From Blasia pusilla (Eukaryota; Marchantiophyta; Marchantiopsida; Blasiales), in contig CM114272.1 in the NCBI GenBank assembly GCA_050084515.1, positions 22,940,001 to 23,004,000 on the forward strand: a stretch of DNA of 64,000 nucleotides, read 5' to 3'. Position numbers and translations under genes: made by a program. The notes beneath the pieces are model-generated. The model was not told where the DNA came from, did no database searches, and saw nothing but the letters and a program-made list of their open reading frames with translations. Positions 1 to 13,000 of the stretch are shown in pieces (position 1 is the stretch's first letter; the number at the start of each line of letters is the position of its first letter).

Positions 1-261
1 AGCTCACCCTATGTTGTTTTCCACATACGCAATGCTCACAAAAATCCAATTTACAAGACTTCATTCCTTTGAGCAACTTTTATTTTGACAACTCCCTCAA
101 TCCACATTCGCTCATATGACCCAATTGTAGGTGCCATAGTTATGTCATAGTTGTTACGTATCCATCTATTGTGGATGCTACTACATCTCCACCTTCAATG
201 ATGTCACCTTCGAGCTTGTGGAGGGTTCCAACCTTTTTGCCTTTCAACAAAAGATACAATA

Positions 262-800
262 GAGTTGGATGAGGTCACGACAACATTATTTTCCAATGAG
301 TTTAGAAAGATATTGAGTAGTGAGGAGAAAAAATCAGAGGCTCTTGTTGTCCAAGGTAGGCCAATTTATAGGAGTCAAAGTAGAGGCATAATTAGGTGAA
401 AGTCTTGATCTAGTAGCAATAATATGAAAGGTAAATGTTGAACGTGCCGAAAGGTAGGCCATAAGAAGAAAAATTGTATAGAGGGACAAAGAAAGGACCC
501 ATCTAGGAACATATATAGAGAGAAATCTCAAACCATTGAAGAAGCTAGCGTAGTAGAGTCAAACGGACATAATTGTGTATGAATTGTAACTTTTGGAAGA
601 GACATCTTTTATGATGCATGGATTATGGATTCTAGCTCCTCTTACCACATGTCGTGCAAGATATTAGCGATCGGTTCTGTCCATATCAAGATATTTGATG
701 GAATATTCAAAACTTGACTAAGGTCAAACATGTCTTGGATATGAAAACGAACTTGTTTTCTTTAAGTGCGTTGGACAATAATGGGTGCAAATATGATGGA
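262..800 (+). pseudogene. Ty1/copia gag-protease-integrase start, decayed fragment
   Basis: The plus strand reads as the end of a copia gag followed by the protease start. A zinc knuckle of CCHC spacing lies at about 435-476 (Cys, Cys, His, Cys codons all present), but a TGA sits just after the first Cys. Around 610-650 the reading is AWIMDSSSSYHM, the position of the copia protease motif W.(L/M)DSGAS.H(M), with the Gly-Ala lost. Around 714-800 LTKVKHVLDMKTNLFSLSAL matches the copia stretch that precedes the integrase zinc finger. Several stops make it a pseudogene. Sequence identity to copia switches strand at about 800. The family call is secure; the exact ends are not. Confidence 0.75.
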
Positions 801-1165
801 CTAGTGACTAGGTGCTCAAAAGCACTAGGCAATGTTGTCAGCAATAGCAATGCTTTAACTTCACCTTCTAGCTTTATCTCCATAGTGGATAGCTCACATA
901 TGACTATATTGAAAGCGTTCAAGTACTCCATCAGATTTCGGCTTTCTTTGATATGCAAAGTATACATCTTCTTCTACTTTAAGTATAATTGACTTGTCAA
1001 AGACTTTCTCGTATATAGGCTCTGTAACTTTGCCATCAACTTGGGTAGAGAGTCTTCATTCATGACATTGTACAATCGCAAATCAATGTCCTCCCACTCT
1101 ATAGTAGTCTTGTCCGCCGATTTCTTCTCCAAGGCCCTATGGAATTCTTGCTAAACTAACAAGTC
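801..1165 (-). pseudogene. Ty1/copia gag fragment, inverted relative to its neighbour
   Basis: On the minus strand this reads as the retrotransposon gag (UBN2-like) region of copia: WEDIDLRLYNVMNEDSLPKL, then one stop, then YTLHIKESRNLMEYLNAFN and KALLLLTTLPSAFEHLVTS. The spacing of 'LLTTLP..(F/Y)E.LV' is typical of the family. It abuts the plus-strand copia fragment at about 800 head to head, so the original element was rearranged after insertion, or two copies collided. It carries at least one stop and has no protein-coding prospect. Confidence 0.8.
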
Positions 1166-2000
1166 CCTCACCTTTAATTGCCACAACCCAAAAAATGTAT
1201 TTCTATCAAATTTCTTCACTAAAATTTTGCATTGGAAATCTTTCCTACCATCGCAAAATTTCCTAAACTACACTCTAAAACCAATTTTTGGAAGAAATTG
1301 GAAAATTACTCAAATGAATCATGCAAGATGTACATGGTTCATTTCCAATGCAAAGCTACATCCATGATCAACCACTCTCATGTTACTTTACTAAAATCTA
1401 CACACATTGTACATCATGAGCTCTCCAAGACTCACTCTCGTGCTTAAGGCCGCGTATACAAAATGACATAAAAACCGTAAAATGGCTTCAATGAAATAGC
1501 CAAAAAAGTACTGTGCGTACCATACCACAGGGACTAGCCCTCACACCCCCGATGGGAGGGGCTAAGAAGAGAATTCTTGCTAAACCAGCAAGTCCCTCAC
1601 CTTTCATTGCCACAACCCAAAAAATTTCCTTCTATCAAATTTCTTCACTAAAATTTTGCATTGAAAATCTTTCCTACCATCGCAAAATTTCCTAACCTAG
1701 GCTCTAAGACCAATTTTTGGAAGAAATTGGAAAATTACTCAAACGAATCATGCAAGATGTACATGGTTCATTTCCCATACAAAGCTACATCCATGATCGA
1801 ACACTCTCATGTTACTTTACTAAAATCTACACACACTCTGTATCATGAGCTCTCCAAGACTCACTCTCAAGCTTAAAGCCACGCAGGCAAAATGACATAA
1901 AAGCCCTAAAATGGCTTTAATGAAATAGCCAAAAAATTATTGTGTGTACCATACCACAAGGACTAGCCCCCACACCCCCGATGAGAGGGGCTAAGAAGAG
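1142..2000. repeat. 429-bp tandem duplication, two copies
   Basis: The sequence from gaattcttgctaaac (1143) to ctaagaagag (1571) is followed directly by a second copy that starts with the same words and ends at 2000. Both copies share the words tcttcactaaaattttgcat and acatggttcatttcc and differ by scattered substitutions. No coding function is visible; the short ORFs inside both copies are the same repeat read twice. Confidence 0.9.
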
Positions 2001-3400
2001 CGCCCCCACCCCCCATTGAGGCGATCATAAACAAGGAGCAAACTCACCTTTCAAGGACCTTTATGTTGTCACTCTTGTAAGTGATAGAATTACAAACACA
2101 TAGGCAACAATATTCTTGCAATTAGTTCAAATATGGGTGGAATGGTTCTTAGCCATGATAGAATGGTTTCTAGTTAGAATGTAGTGGTTTTCTTCCCACA
2201 AACCATTCTACAACCATTACACATGTTTAATGGTTTTCGATCTTGATACAATGCTTATTCCTATGGATAGAATGGTCTCAATTTGTTTTTGTGTCATATT
2301 GCTCATTTAGTACAATCAAAATCAGGCAAAATGACTTCCTAGATCGTATTTGTTGACATCTCCATTTATGCAATCTACGATTTAAAAAGATCTTTAATCA
2401 AAAAAGATAAACATTAGCACTAACTACTACATACTATAATTGAAGTAATTTAGAACATAAATTGTGAGTAACCACTACCCAAGCCTCTCGATCTAAAAGT
2501 GGGTTTTGTTTGAAATAGCCTAAAAGTTATAGATAGTGCATGAGATATTTATGAAGATTTAAATTGGAGACTTTTTGGTTTATAATTGGGTGTGTATCTT
2601 ATTATTTCAAGAAAGCTCCATATTTTAAACATAGTTCATTTTCTAAATTTGAAAATAATCTTTGACTCGCTATCATTAGGTAGGATAAGGGAGAGGACAT
2701 GTGTGCACATGTCAATGAGGAAAGGGCTAGAGAGAGAGAAAGATTATTCATAGGTTTGTATTGAAGATACTCTCCCCGTGTCTCCCCGGTCGTTTGTATT
2801 GAAGGCATACATATCTCCCATGCCTAAGTAGTGTCTCCCTCTAGAAGCATACATATCTCCCACGCCTAAGTAGAATCTCCCTCTAGGATGACTCCCTATT
2901 TGGATTGAAACTACTATATACACGGCCACAAAATGGTTTGTGTCCCTTCTTTTGATTTGTATTGAAAACTTATGTTAATGCCTTTACAATACATTTTTTA
3001 AAATTTTTATATCGCGTCTCTTTTCTATTTATGTATACGCTCACTTACATTTTCGTATTCTTATCTTTTTAATAATACCCCACCACACTAGTTTCTAACT
3101 TAGTCAAGTTGTACTAATATACACCACCTATGAGAGGGCATGATTGACCTCATGGTAAAGTTTGATTTCCTTTACTAGCTTGTCTAGGCACAAAACCACA
3201 TTTGTCATAGAACAAAATCATACCTCATGAAATTAGAATGCAAGAGATGTCAATCTACAATTTCACCCACTCGCAACTTTTCCTCACATAGTACTGAAGT
3301 TTCCACATATTTCACTTGCTCCGTGTATAATAAGTGCGTGATGTTTTTCAAATCTCCGTAAAATAAAAAATATTCAGGCGAATAGGTTTGTATAGCGTGG
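2001..3400. other. AT-rich interval without a gene
   Basis: No gene is recognisable. Two local structures stand out. A cluster of GAATGGTT / AACCATTC words lies at 2135-2280. A doublet of about 44 bp (gcatacatatctcccatgcc ... ctccctctag) lies at about 2806-2886. The rest looks like ordinary intergenic sequence. Confidence 0.6.
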
Positions 3401-6400
3401 AGCGTGCGCCAAGCGCGCCACAAAGTATGGGTAGGGGTGTCACGTAGCAAGTTTTGAGTGGGTGATGTTGCGTGTCTCCCGCAGCGAAACTTCCTTCTGT
3501 CGTAGATATATGTTACCCCACCTGTCCCAGGTCCTCCGGGTTTCTTTCATGGGCGGCGCGGCGCGTACGAGTGGGGTCGAGTTACGCAATCGCCGTGTCC
3601 ATATGTAACAATGAACTACTCGCCGCAGCGGCAGCGCATCCCTGCGGGCATCAGGTAGAAGCGGTTGGATTGATCCGATTGCGTGCAGAACCCTCGAAAG
3701 CCTCCACGTGCGTCGCGTCTGCTCGCTCCTTCTCGCGTTTGCGTTCCTTGGCTTCTCGGGAACCGTCACCCGGAACAGATCTCGACGGCATGTGCGATTA
3801 GTTCTACCCCGACTCGACGCTTGACTCGACGCCAACGGAAGTCGTGGCGCGAGCGGATTGTGTGGGAAGAACGTAAATGTTTTCTCCGGATCCTGTCCAC
3901 GCTTTGGATAAGAGTTTGGAATGAGTACCGGGCGCGAGTCCCGGGCGACGGTCGCAAATGACAGAGCCCGTCCGTGGAAGCCGCGAAGACCTTGGCAACG
4001 TGGAATAATGAAATCTGTGATCCAGCCGGGCCATGGTCTGCTGACCCTGCTGTGCCGACATCCAAGTTGCCAAGTGCACACGTTTTCGAATCAGCAACCC
4101 TCAGCGAGAGTGCAGTTGGAGGTACGGGGAAGATCTGGTGGATCATACGCTTCCGCGTAAGCTCGCACTGTTAGTCCGGGTATGTACGACCGATCCCCCA
4201 GAGTGAGCAATGCCCACGCTGCGGGGAGTTGTTGACGAAGTGGGGCGGGCCTTGCGCAAGAGCTTAAAGTTGGGCGGATGGTTCCATCATCAGAATGACT
4301 CAGTACTGTGTCGGTACTGAAACTCGGAGAGTTACGTGGTCGAATTCTTTCGCACCGAAATGCTTCCAGGCCGACTAGTCAGTGGATAGCATTTCCTGAA
4401 TCATAACCGCTGCCTCGTACGCCTGCTGGGGCGTTGAGAACCCGTGCGTAAGATGAGAGAAGGATGCAAATGGACCCGGAGTCGTCACAATCACTCAACA
4501 GACGAGAGGAGCGTGGAGTCACGAGAAATATCTCTTCATTTCAGGATGTACGTGATTACGCGGTGAGTGCTTTCTGATAGTTTGCACACATCGAACTTGA
4601 GTTTCTCAGTTACAGGCGGAGCAAATACCAAATCAACGCGATCCACGATGTGTATGCCAGAAACGTCACGAGGGAAGGCAGCCGAACTAACGCAATCGAC
4701 GTCAATAAGGACTCTATTTTGCCCCTGGCACCGCCTCTCACCTTGACCGGTGCCCGAAGTGACGGCGTCCCAACATAGGAAGAGACTCCGCCTGTAAATG
4801 AGAAGTTGAAGCCCTCTGTTGAAGGATCGAAGGCCACGAACTGCAGTCATCACCGGACAACTCTGGTTGTGCATCTTCGCTTCCCGGGAGCAGAAGATAC
4901 CTCACCTTTGAGAAGTTCGACATCTCATGTTTACTGGGAACTTACCCGTCATCTCTGAGGTGGTGCACACAATCGAGGAAAGTGAGGTCCACTTCATCCC
5001 TTACACCTCCGATGAGCAAGCATGGAGCTGAAGACATGGCGAAAAAACTACATTTCATTTGTCGCTGAATACCACGGTCAGTCAACTATACCCTGAGGAG
5101 CTACGATGATACAAAGAGATGATTGGACACCTGTCTGACTTCATTCATCATTACTCTGCACGGGAACTGAGGCTGCAGTACCCCCGAAGTACCTGTCGGT
5201 ATTGGCCGTCGCAATCACCTTCTTGTTCGTCCGGACTCACAACCTAGATGGGAAGATACGAGAGGTTCCATGCTTAAAGAACAGGACTTGGAAGCTGAGC
5301 GTAGGAGTGAGAGTACCAGGAGTATCTTATGGAAAAACAAGGTTGCATTGCCGTTTCTTATCACCTCCCTCGAGTCTCGAACAACTAGTTTCATGGTAGC
5401 TCTGTCGCGTCTACCAAGGATTTGAGGTCGAGCTCTCGAAGTTTCGTGAAGGTTGATTGTACCAGGGCCCCAGGAACGTTGTTCGTCGTGAATCGGCTGT
5501 TTCCTCCGTGGGACGGGTCGGCTTTCTAGCTGACTATTTCATTAGCACTACAGAGTTGGTCGGGTACTTATCTCTGCTTTTCATCCGAACTGACGGACTA
5601 TCATCACACGACAAACTTCAACGGCGTCCGACCGATCCGACGTGACTAATCCATCATCATATCACAGATTTCAACACCGTATGGCTACTCCGTACTGATG
5701 GCCCATCATCAAGGGGGCCATCCTAGACATAGATTACTCGGCTCTGAGCCTAGACACGTGTGAGTCCCCATCGTCCGCCGGGCAAAGCGGCGTTTCGGAA
5801 GGTGTACTGTTCACAAGTCGGGCGTCCGGATCCAGCTCAACCTCCCGACTGGAAACTTCTGAATTCAGCCCGCCAAAACGAACAGACGTTTCGTCGGAGA
5901 TAATGCAGAAATGTGATGGTGGTTCGTCATCTACATTTAGAAATACAGTTCGCATCCTCTGCGAACATATCGTGCTGTGCCAACAACAGATATCCACTTT
6001 CGGTATTTCCAGGAGAGGACCAAGTAATACAGGCCGGGCAATTCCGGGTTTTGCACGATTGATACAAATTCTCATGCGCTCAGATTGAGCAGTCAGGGTG
6101 AAATGGCTGCCCACTGGAACCGGCATCTCCGTACTTTTCATTTGGGTAACAGAATACATATGTTACATGAGACTCAGATCTCTTTTTGCGTCAAACTGAA
6201 GTAACATGCTTGCCTTGCGAGCGAGTGCTATGGATATCTGTTGTAAATCTGTTTCTGTTTGCATACCTACATGCTCAACAGATCACCATCTCACTACACC
6301 ACTGACCAACGAGCAAAATTCCACATTTGCCAGGGTTCCAAACACAGGCATTTCATTGTTGAGAACTTATGCGGCGACACATTGTCCTAAGAACCTGCAC

Positions 6401-6640
6401 TTGGTGCTCTAGAGGTTGAATGAATATTTCTTTTCACCACCCACGCAGGATAACCAAGGAGTTCGATTGTACCTCTAAAAGTTCTCTACATGATCGATGA
6501 TCTTGCAAAATAATAATGAATGGAAGAGTTAACCAATAGAAAGACCATGCTTTGTCTGAATGCCCAAGTATCTGAGCTCCAAAGAGACAAAACTGTGTCT
6601 CCTCCGAGATGACCACCGTCAACTACACTCGACAAATCAT
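3401..6640. other. GC-rich interval, unidentified
   Basis: Base composition changes sharply near 3400 from AT-rich to CpG-rich and returns near 6200. Several overlapping open frames up to about 210 codons exist on both strands at 3440-4170, but none has a recognisable domain and opposing frames overlap fully, as expected from GC-rich sequence without stops. 4200-5700 looks like eroded coding sequence with many stops. Two imperfect copies of a roughly 60-bp unit lie near 5590-5710 (words actatcatcacacgacaaac and tccatcatcatatcacagat). This could be the end of an old retroelement or the 3' flank of the minus-strand gene that ends at 6652; I cannot decide. Confidence 0.5.
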
Positions 6641-6651
6641 CGGCATAAATT

Positions 6652-9600
6652 TCAATAAGGAACCACATACGGCAATGCATACATGTCAACTGACGGTAGG
6701 TACACTGTATCCGCCCACACCTGCTGGGACGTGGCATCGTCCACCTCAGCCTTAGGCCTTGGGTGGATACGCTCATTCGATGGAGACAGCCAATCCTCAT
6801 CATCAATTGCTGACCAGGAAGTATGCTGCGGCAAAGTATCACAAATAGAAAAATCTGGTAGCTTCTGATGTCTTTGTGAGCCTACATTATTGCTTTCAAT
6901 ATGATGATTATGATTACTAGGCCTACTAGCAGGGGTTGCCTCTACGTGAGTTTGGCCACCACATACAGGCTTTGACAAAACTACGGGTGGCAGGGTAGGG
7001 TCAACCTTGCCATTTGCTTCTTGTTCTTTAGTAATATACATGGAGGGAGGGCGAGTAGCAGGGCCCCCAATACTACCACGAGGCTTGGCCGCATCTCTGC
7101 CATCTCTGTCAAGAGGACGCGCGACTGAAGTTGTTGTCTTGGTCTCGTGCACTCTCCCATTTTCTTCGTTGGAGTGAACCACATCGTTGACAAGTGATGT
7201 TCGGTGAAGCTTACTGGACCGCGGATCCTTGTCTGTACTCACAGGCAAGAAAGGATCCAAGTGCCAATGATTTCGTGTCAAAGCACGCCAGGTCACATGT
7301 GTCAAAGACATTGAGAGAGCAATCCTCTGGTCTGAATCTGCAACACTTGTGCCTGGAGGCTTTTCCCCCAATCCATTTGAGAGAAATAGTTTGACGTATA
7401 TTGGCTAGTCTGGCCATGCAGCAGCAGGTAGAGAGACCACCTGCCTGCGGGTAAGCTACCCTATCTGGAGAGAAGAGACATAGAGAGGAATTCATAGTTA
7501 TGGACATAAAAGGAGAGAGGGGGGCCAAGGGGAGGGGGGATGCCTAAATTATATCCCTCTCTATTCCCACACAAGCACACTCCCCACTTTATTTCCATCC
7601 TTGGAGACCTCTCAATACAAACTGAGGATAGGTTGACCCTAGGCCAAGGAGACACCACAGGCTCCAGCAAAGGACCAAACCAAGTTATCAAACACTAAAT
7701 AGTTGAACAGAAACAGAACCGACTAGATTACTCACCATGTGGTGCACCGTTTGTTTCTCCATCCTTCTTCCTTTTCTCCCTTTTCTCTTTGTCCTTGTCC
7801 CTTTTGTCCTTGTCCCTCCGCTCTTTGTCCTTGTCTTTGTCCTTATCCTTGCTCTTGTCTTTGTCCTTCTTTTCTTTGTCCCTCTCCTTGTCCTTCTCCT
7901 TGTCTCTCTTCTCCTTATCCTTCTTGTCCCTGTCCTTCTTCTCCTTGTCTTTCTCACTATCCTTCACCCTTTTCTCCTTCTCCCTCTCCCTCTCCCGGGT
8001 CTTTGATTTCTCCTTCTGAACAACCTAACACGAGGAATACAACACAGACGATAAGCACACCACCCTGGAAACAATTTTGTGCTGCAAAATCGAAACTACA
8101 ATACAGCTGCAAGAATAAAACTAGCAGGTAAGTCCAGATATAAAACTTCCGACTCTCCGGTAACAAGACATACAGGCACTGTTGGGTAGCTTGAATTAAC
8201 CACACACACACCCAAAAAAAATTCTAAATAGCCCGAAAATTTAACCTCTCCTACATATGACACCTGATTATTAACATGACGGTTAGGATGATTACCAACA
8301 GACCGGGAAATGTCTTCTTACCTTTACAGGTCAAGACCTGCAGAATAGTTCAAAACCAGGATCTCTGGACTAGATATAATCTTCTTTTTGACATATACTG
8401 GCTGCCACCATTCCAATATCAAGCTCTTCGGTCTATACATTACATTCAATAAAAGTGCCAGTATCTCCCCACATCACAAAGTAAGGGTTAGAAGAACTAG
8501 GTTGTCATCAAGGTGCTTCATAGATACTACACATTCTAGTAATGGGGCTGTAAGATCCTAATTAACATGAAATCAAGAGGCAGAGACCTACTGAACAGGG
8601 AAGCATTCCACAATCCTTGGATACCCACAGGAAGATCTTCATTCAAAAGTCCCTAAAGTAGCCCCTCATAAAATGTTCAGCCCAATCCGAGTCTCCCTTC
8701 AACCCCGCAGACCAGTCCAAGAAAGGATTGAGTTTAATCAAAGGTCTGAAGCACAGGAAACAACACTAAAACAGTAAAATTAATGCACCTGGTGCTTCCA
8801 AGGGTACCTTCCACTCACCATGCCAACCTTACAGAGGGAGGTCCTTTAGGTCACATGGATGTTACAAAGTGGCGATCTCAATATCTGTGCCTCCAGCATG
8901 CAATTGAAACTTTCTTGAATGCTCCAGCAAAGTGAGCATGTCAATTTTTTTCAAGGCAGTGAAATAGGAAGGTCCTACTTTTGCTTCCATGCACAAAGTT
9001 GGCTCACAGAATATCCAAGGAGAATGAGCAGTGAGATCTACACCCAAATTTCCCCAGCTTAACACATCGAGTAATTACTCATTGGCTTCAGTGAGTCCAA
9101 AATCCAGTAGCAGTATGAGGATGTCTGAATGATAGTGATAGCCTCCACTTAAACTAAACATGTTTAGGCAGTCCTTTATCTCTTCCTTCAATTCACTGTC
9201 CTGACAGTACTTGGATAGTTTCAAGACCTTGATATTTCCACCTTGACCTAGGTCAGACACCAATCCAGGAAGCATGTCACTTGATCCAAATCTTCAATAG
9301 CACTCTAAAACAGTAAGTTACATCCCAGTTAATGACGAGACACCATCCCAGAAGAGCCCTATTCTGACTATTCACTTGTATGAGGACATAAAAACCTCCA
9401 TGTAGACCAAGTCATCCCTATTCCATTTCCCAGGATTGCCATAGATAGTAGGTTAACAATTTAACACTGGGTACTTGTACAGAGCCAGGCCAGGTGTGAA
9501 TGAGACCCGCCAGGATTTATTGATACAGAAGCAATTAATGGGCTTTGCATGGGAGAACCTTCCGGATTCAACAAGTTGGGGATTCACTTTCTGGACAAAA

Positions 9601-10570
9601 CCTATCAATATCCCCACAAGCTCTATCTCATTTAATACGTCAATTCACAGAACTGGAGAGGTGTACAGAACACTCAGATTGGAGTGTGTACAAGAAGAAT
9701 TGACTGCTGGAGCTGTACAGCTAGTAAATATTTACCTAAACCTTGCCAGAAAAAGTGTGACGGACACCAGAAATGCCCGTCTGGTGATACGAACGAAAAA
9801 GAAGAGTTCAACCCCTTGGGCCGTAAGTCAGAGCCTGTCGTTAGGTCAGCAGAAGTCTGTATGCTGGGAAGAGAGAGCCGGCGAGAGACATCAATGATAC
9901 AGTGTGTGTGCTCGGGAAAAGATGTAAAATAAGGATTGTAGAGAGAACTAAATAGGGGTAGAATAAATTCTGGAATTCATGGCTAGCACCGTCACGTGAG
10001 AGTTACAAACTATCAGATTTCAGCATAAGGGAAATCAGAGAACAGACAGCAGACAACAGAAGAATAGAAAAACCTAAACGATGGCAGTGTCCAGCGCAAA
10101 GATTGATGCTAGTTGGCTACTAGTTGGCTACCCGTAACTGTCGTCAGATTTGAGAACTCTAGGGTATGATACTTTTTATGAAGGCAGAGAGGAAGCCACA
10201 CAATCCTCAAGAATCAGTAACACCATTAATACTTGCCATCTTCTGAACCAAACAACAGGCTTACTATGCCTAGTTCCTTGCCATGAAAAACCAACCTTAA
10301 GATCCAGGAAAACACAGCATCTTGTCGTTAGGAAGTAATTCACAACCTAGAAAGTCAGGATTACTAGGCAGGACGTCCAGAAACGTAAGAAACTAAACAC
10401 CCACGGCTTACACATCCAGTTAGGCACCGTGAAAGCCCAAGGGTACAACAGGCTGAAGGAAGAAGGAAACAAAAGTTGGGGCAAACCTTAGCAGTAACGG
10501 TCACATCCGGGGCCGGTTGTTGGGCCTTCTTCTGGTATCCCGGAGGCGGGTATGCACAGCAGCGAGACAT
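6652..10570 (-). CDS. Lys/Asp/Glu-rich plant protein, MSRC..PPPGY family, function unknown
   Basis: A three-exon minus-strand gene. Exon 1 (10570-10487) encodes 28 residues beginning MSRCCAYPPPGYQKKAQ and ends AAG|GTTTGC. Exon 2 (8024-7736) follows a TGTTAG acceptor and ends CATG|GTGAGT. It starts VVQKEKSKTRERE and is then almost pure KDKEKRDK-type charged repeat, probably disordered or coiled. Exon 3 (7232-6652) has a less certain acceptor (GTACAG). It encodes a polar linker, WSAIDDEDWLSP and the end VWADTVYLPSVDMYALPYVV before PY and a TGA. From memory, angiosperms have a single family with the same N-terminus, charged middle and YALPY(V/I)(V/I)PY end, sometimes auto-named 'myb-like protein X'. 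I know no established function. A CT tract lies just upstream. The start is chosen from the conserved N-terminus. Confidence 0.75.
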
Positions 10571-10718
10571 CGGGCAGAACGCTTGTTCGTATGCGCACGG
10601 CTTCCTTCAGGAAACGCAGACAGCAGCAGGCGCCAGTACCCAGTGAAGGGAGGCGTACCCCGCCACCTCCGCAGCACCATGTCACTGCATTCAACCCCTT
10701 GGTACCTCTCAGCTCTCG

Positions 10719-10721
<3 letters not shown>

Positions 10722-10756
<35 letters not shown>
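10722..10756. repeat. (CT)n microsatellite in the 5' leader of the K/D/E-rich gene
   Basis: A run of about 17 CT units lies about 150 bp upstream of the start codon at 10570. On the transcribed (minus) strand it reads as GA repeats. Such tracts are common in plant core promoters and 5' leaders, so it may contribute to expression of the gene; that is inference. Confidence 0.7.
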
Positions 10757-10759
<3 letters not shown>

Positions 10760-13000
10760 CGATTGCTCCGCGTCCACCCGATTCCCTCGCCTCCACACCA
10801 CTGGATCAGTAGAGTCCAAATTGGGTAATGACTTAGTAATCCACAAATCCCGAAAGGATTCTAATCGGTGGGGGAAAACTCTTGGACTCGGGGTTAGCCA
10901 TATCGACGGAGCCCCGCCTGTTCTCCGTCAACCTTAAAGGAGGCTCAATGGTAACACTGCCACCGCCGATTCCGCATTTGGAAAATGACAATGTAGCTGA
11001 AAATTTTATGGAGAAAGAGGAAAGGATGTCGTCTGACTGATCAGCTGTTGCTGGCGTTCGACCAAACACACGACCTTCCTGAGCTCTAGTGCTGTATTCG
11101 AAAAATACCTTCCACTCGGCCCTTCACGGCCAGGATACAGCAAGTACTCGCTTAAGAACACCTGACGTGCTCGGCTTGGCTATGAGAATGAGAGGCCACC
11201 GCCTGGGCACTCCACAAGCATGTTGGAGGGAGAAAAACAGGCAGGTAGATGATGGGCAAAGATGAGCAAGCTGAACTCTTCAGGGAAAGTTCGACTAATT
11301 TGGTAGGAGGTAGTTCAATCAGTGGCAGAACCAGCATTAATTACTCTTTCTTAAGCGAGCGTGGTCTTGGCAAGACGAGAGTACGCCCCAAGCCTTCTCT
11401 TAAAGAAAAGTTGGTTGAAGCAAGTTCCTCTTCTTATTTTCCGTGAGAAAGGGTTGAGGTGTGGAGAAGGGCTATGGTGACGACAGAATCCCTGAACAAA
11501 CGCGATGAAGCCCTACCGACCACGCAATACTGCGGGTGGCAATAAAGGTTGCTGCACTTTTGACTGAAGTTGTTCTATATACACAGTGGAAAACAGATGA
11601 CTGAGCACACCGAGACCTCTTGTAACAAAATTGGTAGTGCGTATGGTCACTCTACACAGATGCACTGAAGGTCGGCCTCTTCAATCAGCTGCTGAGCATC
11701 CTTTCTCGCCCGAATGAACAAACTCCCGCTTTGTCAGGCGTTGGCCAAATCAACACATAAAATCAGATACCTTCGGGGTCGGCATGCTTCAACCAGAGCC
11801 CTTACCCTAAAAGAACGGCACTTGATAGACCTTTGTCTCTTCCTCAATGCTATGCAACCGTGGTACGCTTGTCTCTGCCCTGTACGCGGTGTTCCAACCC
11901 TTCAGAAGATCTCATCCTCTAGTCCGCAACAGAGTGACCCCTCCCTTTCCCTAGCATCGATGGCATGCATCCACAGCTTCAACCCTGCCTGTTTCTTTGT
12001 GTCCATTTTATGATCAGACTCAAAATCGGTCCTTCCCCTTCCAGACCTCAACCTCCCCAAACCCCACCCTGCCACTTCAACCACCCCAGCCCTCCGCACA
12101 GGTAAATTTTATTAAACCCAAACTTCCACCAGCTAACGTCCCATCCACGCCCCAGAACCGAAGGAGCTATCCAATCCCCTTCGCTTATCTTCCGATCACC
12201 TCGAAGCCGTGCAAGACTTCATTCTTTCTCCACAGGTCCAGGTCAGGGTGAACAGCTCCCACCGAGCACATCCACAATCCTGGATCCTGCTGAAAAGTGT
12301 TAGGGATCTCTCTATCTCTTCTTCTCCTCTCTACTCTCTCTCCTCCCAGTGAGCGTCGATTACATTACACACCTGGCTCACCGCAGCAGGCTTATGTGTG
12401 AATGAATGAATGAGGAAGGGGAGGTGCAGGGCAGCAGGTGCGCAGGCACGAGAAAGGGAAGAAGATGGAGAGGAGAGAACAATATAGCCTGTGTCGTGTC
12501 CTCGGCAACATACATAACCCAACCCCCCGACTTCCTTCCTTCCTTCCTTCCTTCCTTCCCTTCCCTTTCCCTCCTTTCCACTCGGCCTTCCCACCACCTC
12601 TGCCCTCACCCTCACTCACGGGACAAATGGCAGAGGAGGTGCATTCTTCTCTGCCCTAAACCGGGTCCCAAATGGACACCTCCAATGACTCACCACAGTT
12701 TCGGTAGCGTGGCACTCCCGCCCTGAATGCAGTCGCTTACCCATCATTCACTGCGCCGTCCCATTCTCGTACTCAGTCGACGGCTCACCCCCATCACCAT
12801 GCCCTAAATAGGCCAAACCAAAATATTTTACTTCCACTCCTTCCTTCCCCATGTTCTCTCTTCACTTCTATCTTTTCATTTTTATCTCGAATTCATCTCG
12901 TCTCAGCCAACGCTATATAACAAGGCTCCTTTCGTGTTCTAAGTTAAGTTTGGCCCCTACCTCTCTTGGCACTTTTAGTGAAATAGCCATATAATTAAAG
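10757..13000. other. Upstream region of the K/D/E-rich gene; no gene recognised
   Basis: Contains probable promoter sequence for the minus-strand gene and several short ORFs without recognisable domains. A (CTTC)n microsatellite occupies about 12531-12560. The open frames on both strands around 12330-12730 are products of this simple repeat and its pyrimidine-rich flanks, not genes. Confidence 0.5.

Noticed and set aside
3440-4174. A 213-codon minus-strand ORF and several partners
   Set aside because: GC-rich sequence with open frames in both directions, Arg-rich translations and no recognisable motif; not called as a gene.
7688-8211. Long open frames opposite the Lys/Asp-rich exon (Leu/Val-rich, Ser/Pro-rich)
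   Set aside because: They are the antisense and shifted readings of the same low-complexity charged exon.
12331-12726. Overlapping ORFs near the CTTC repeat
   Set aside because: Translations of simple-sequence DNA on both strands.
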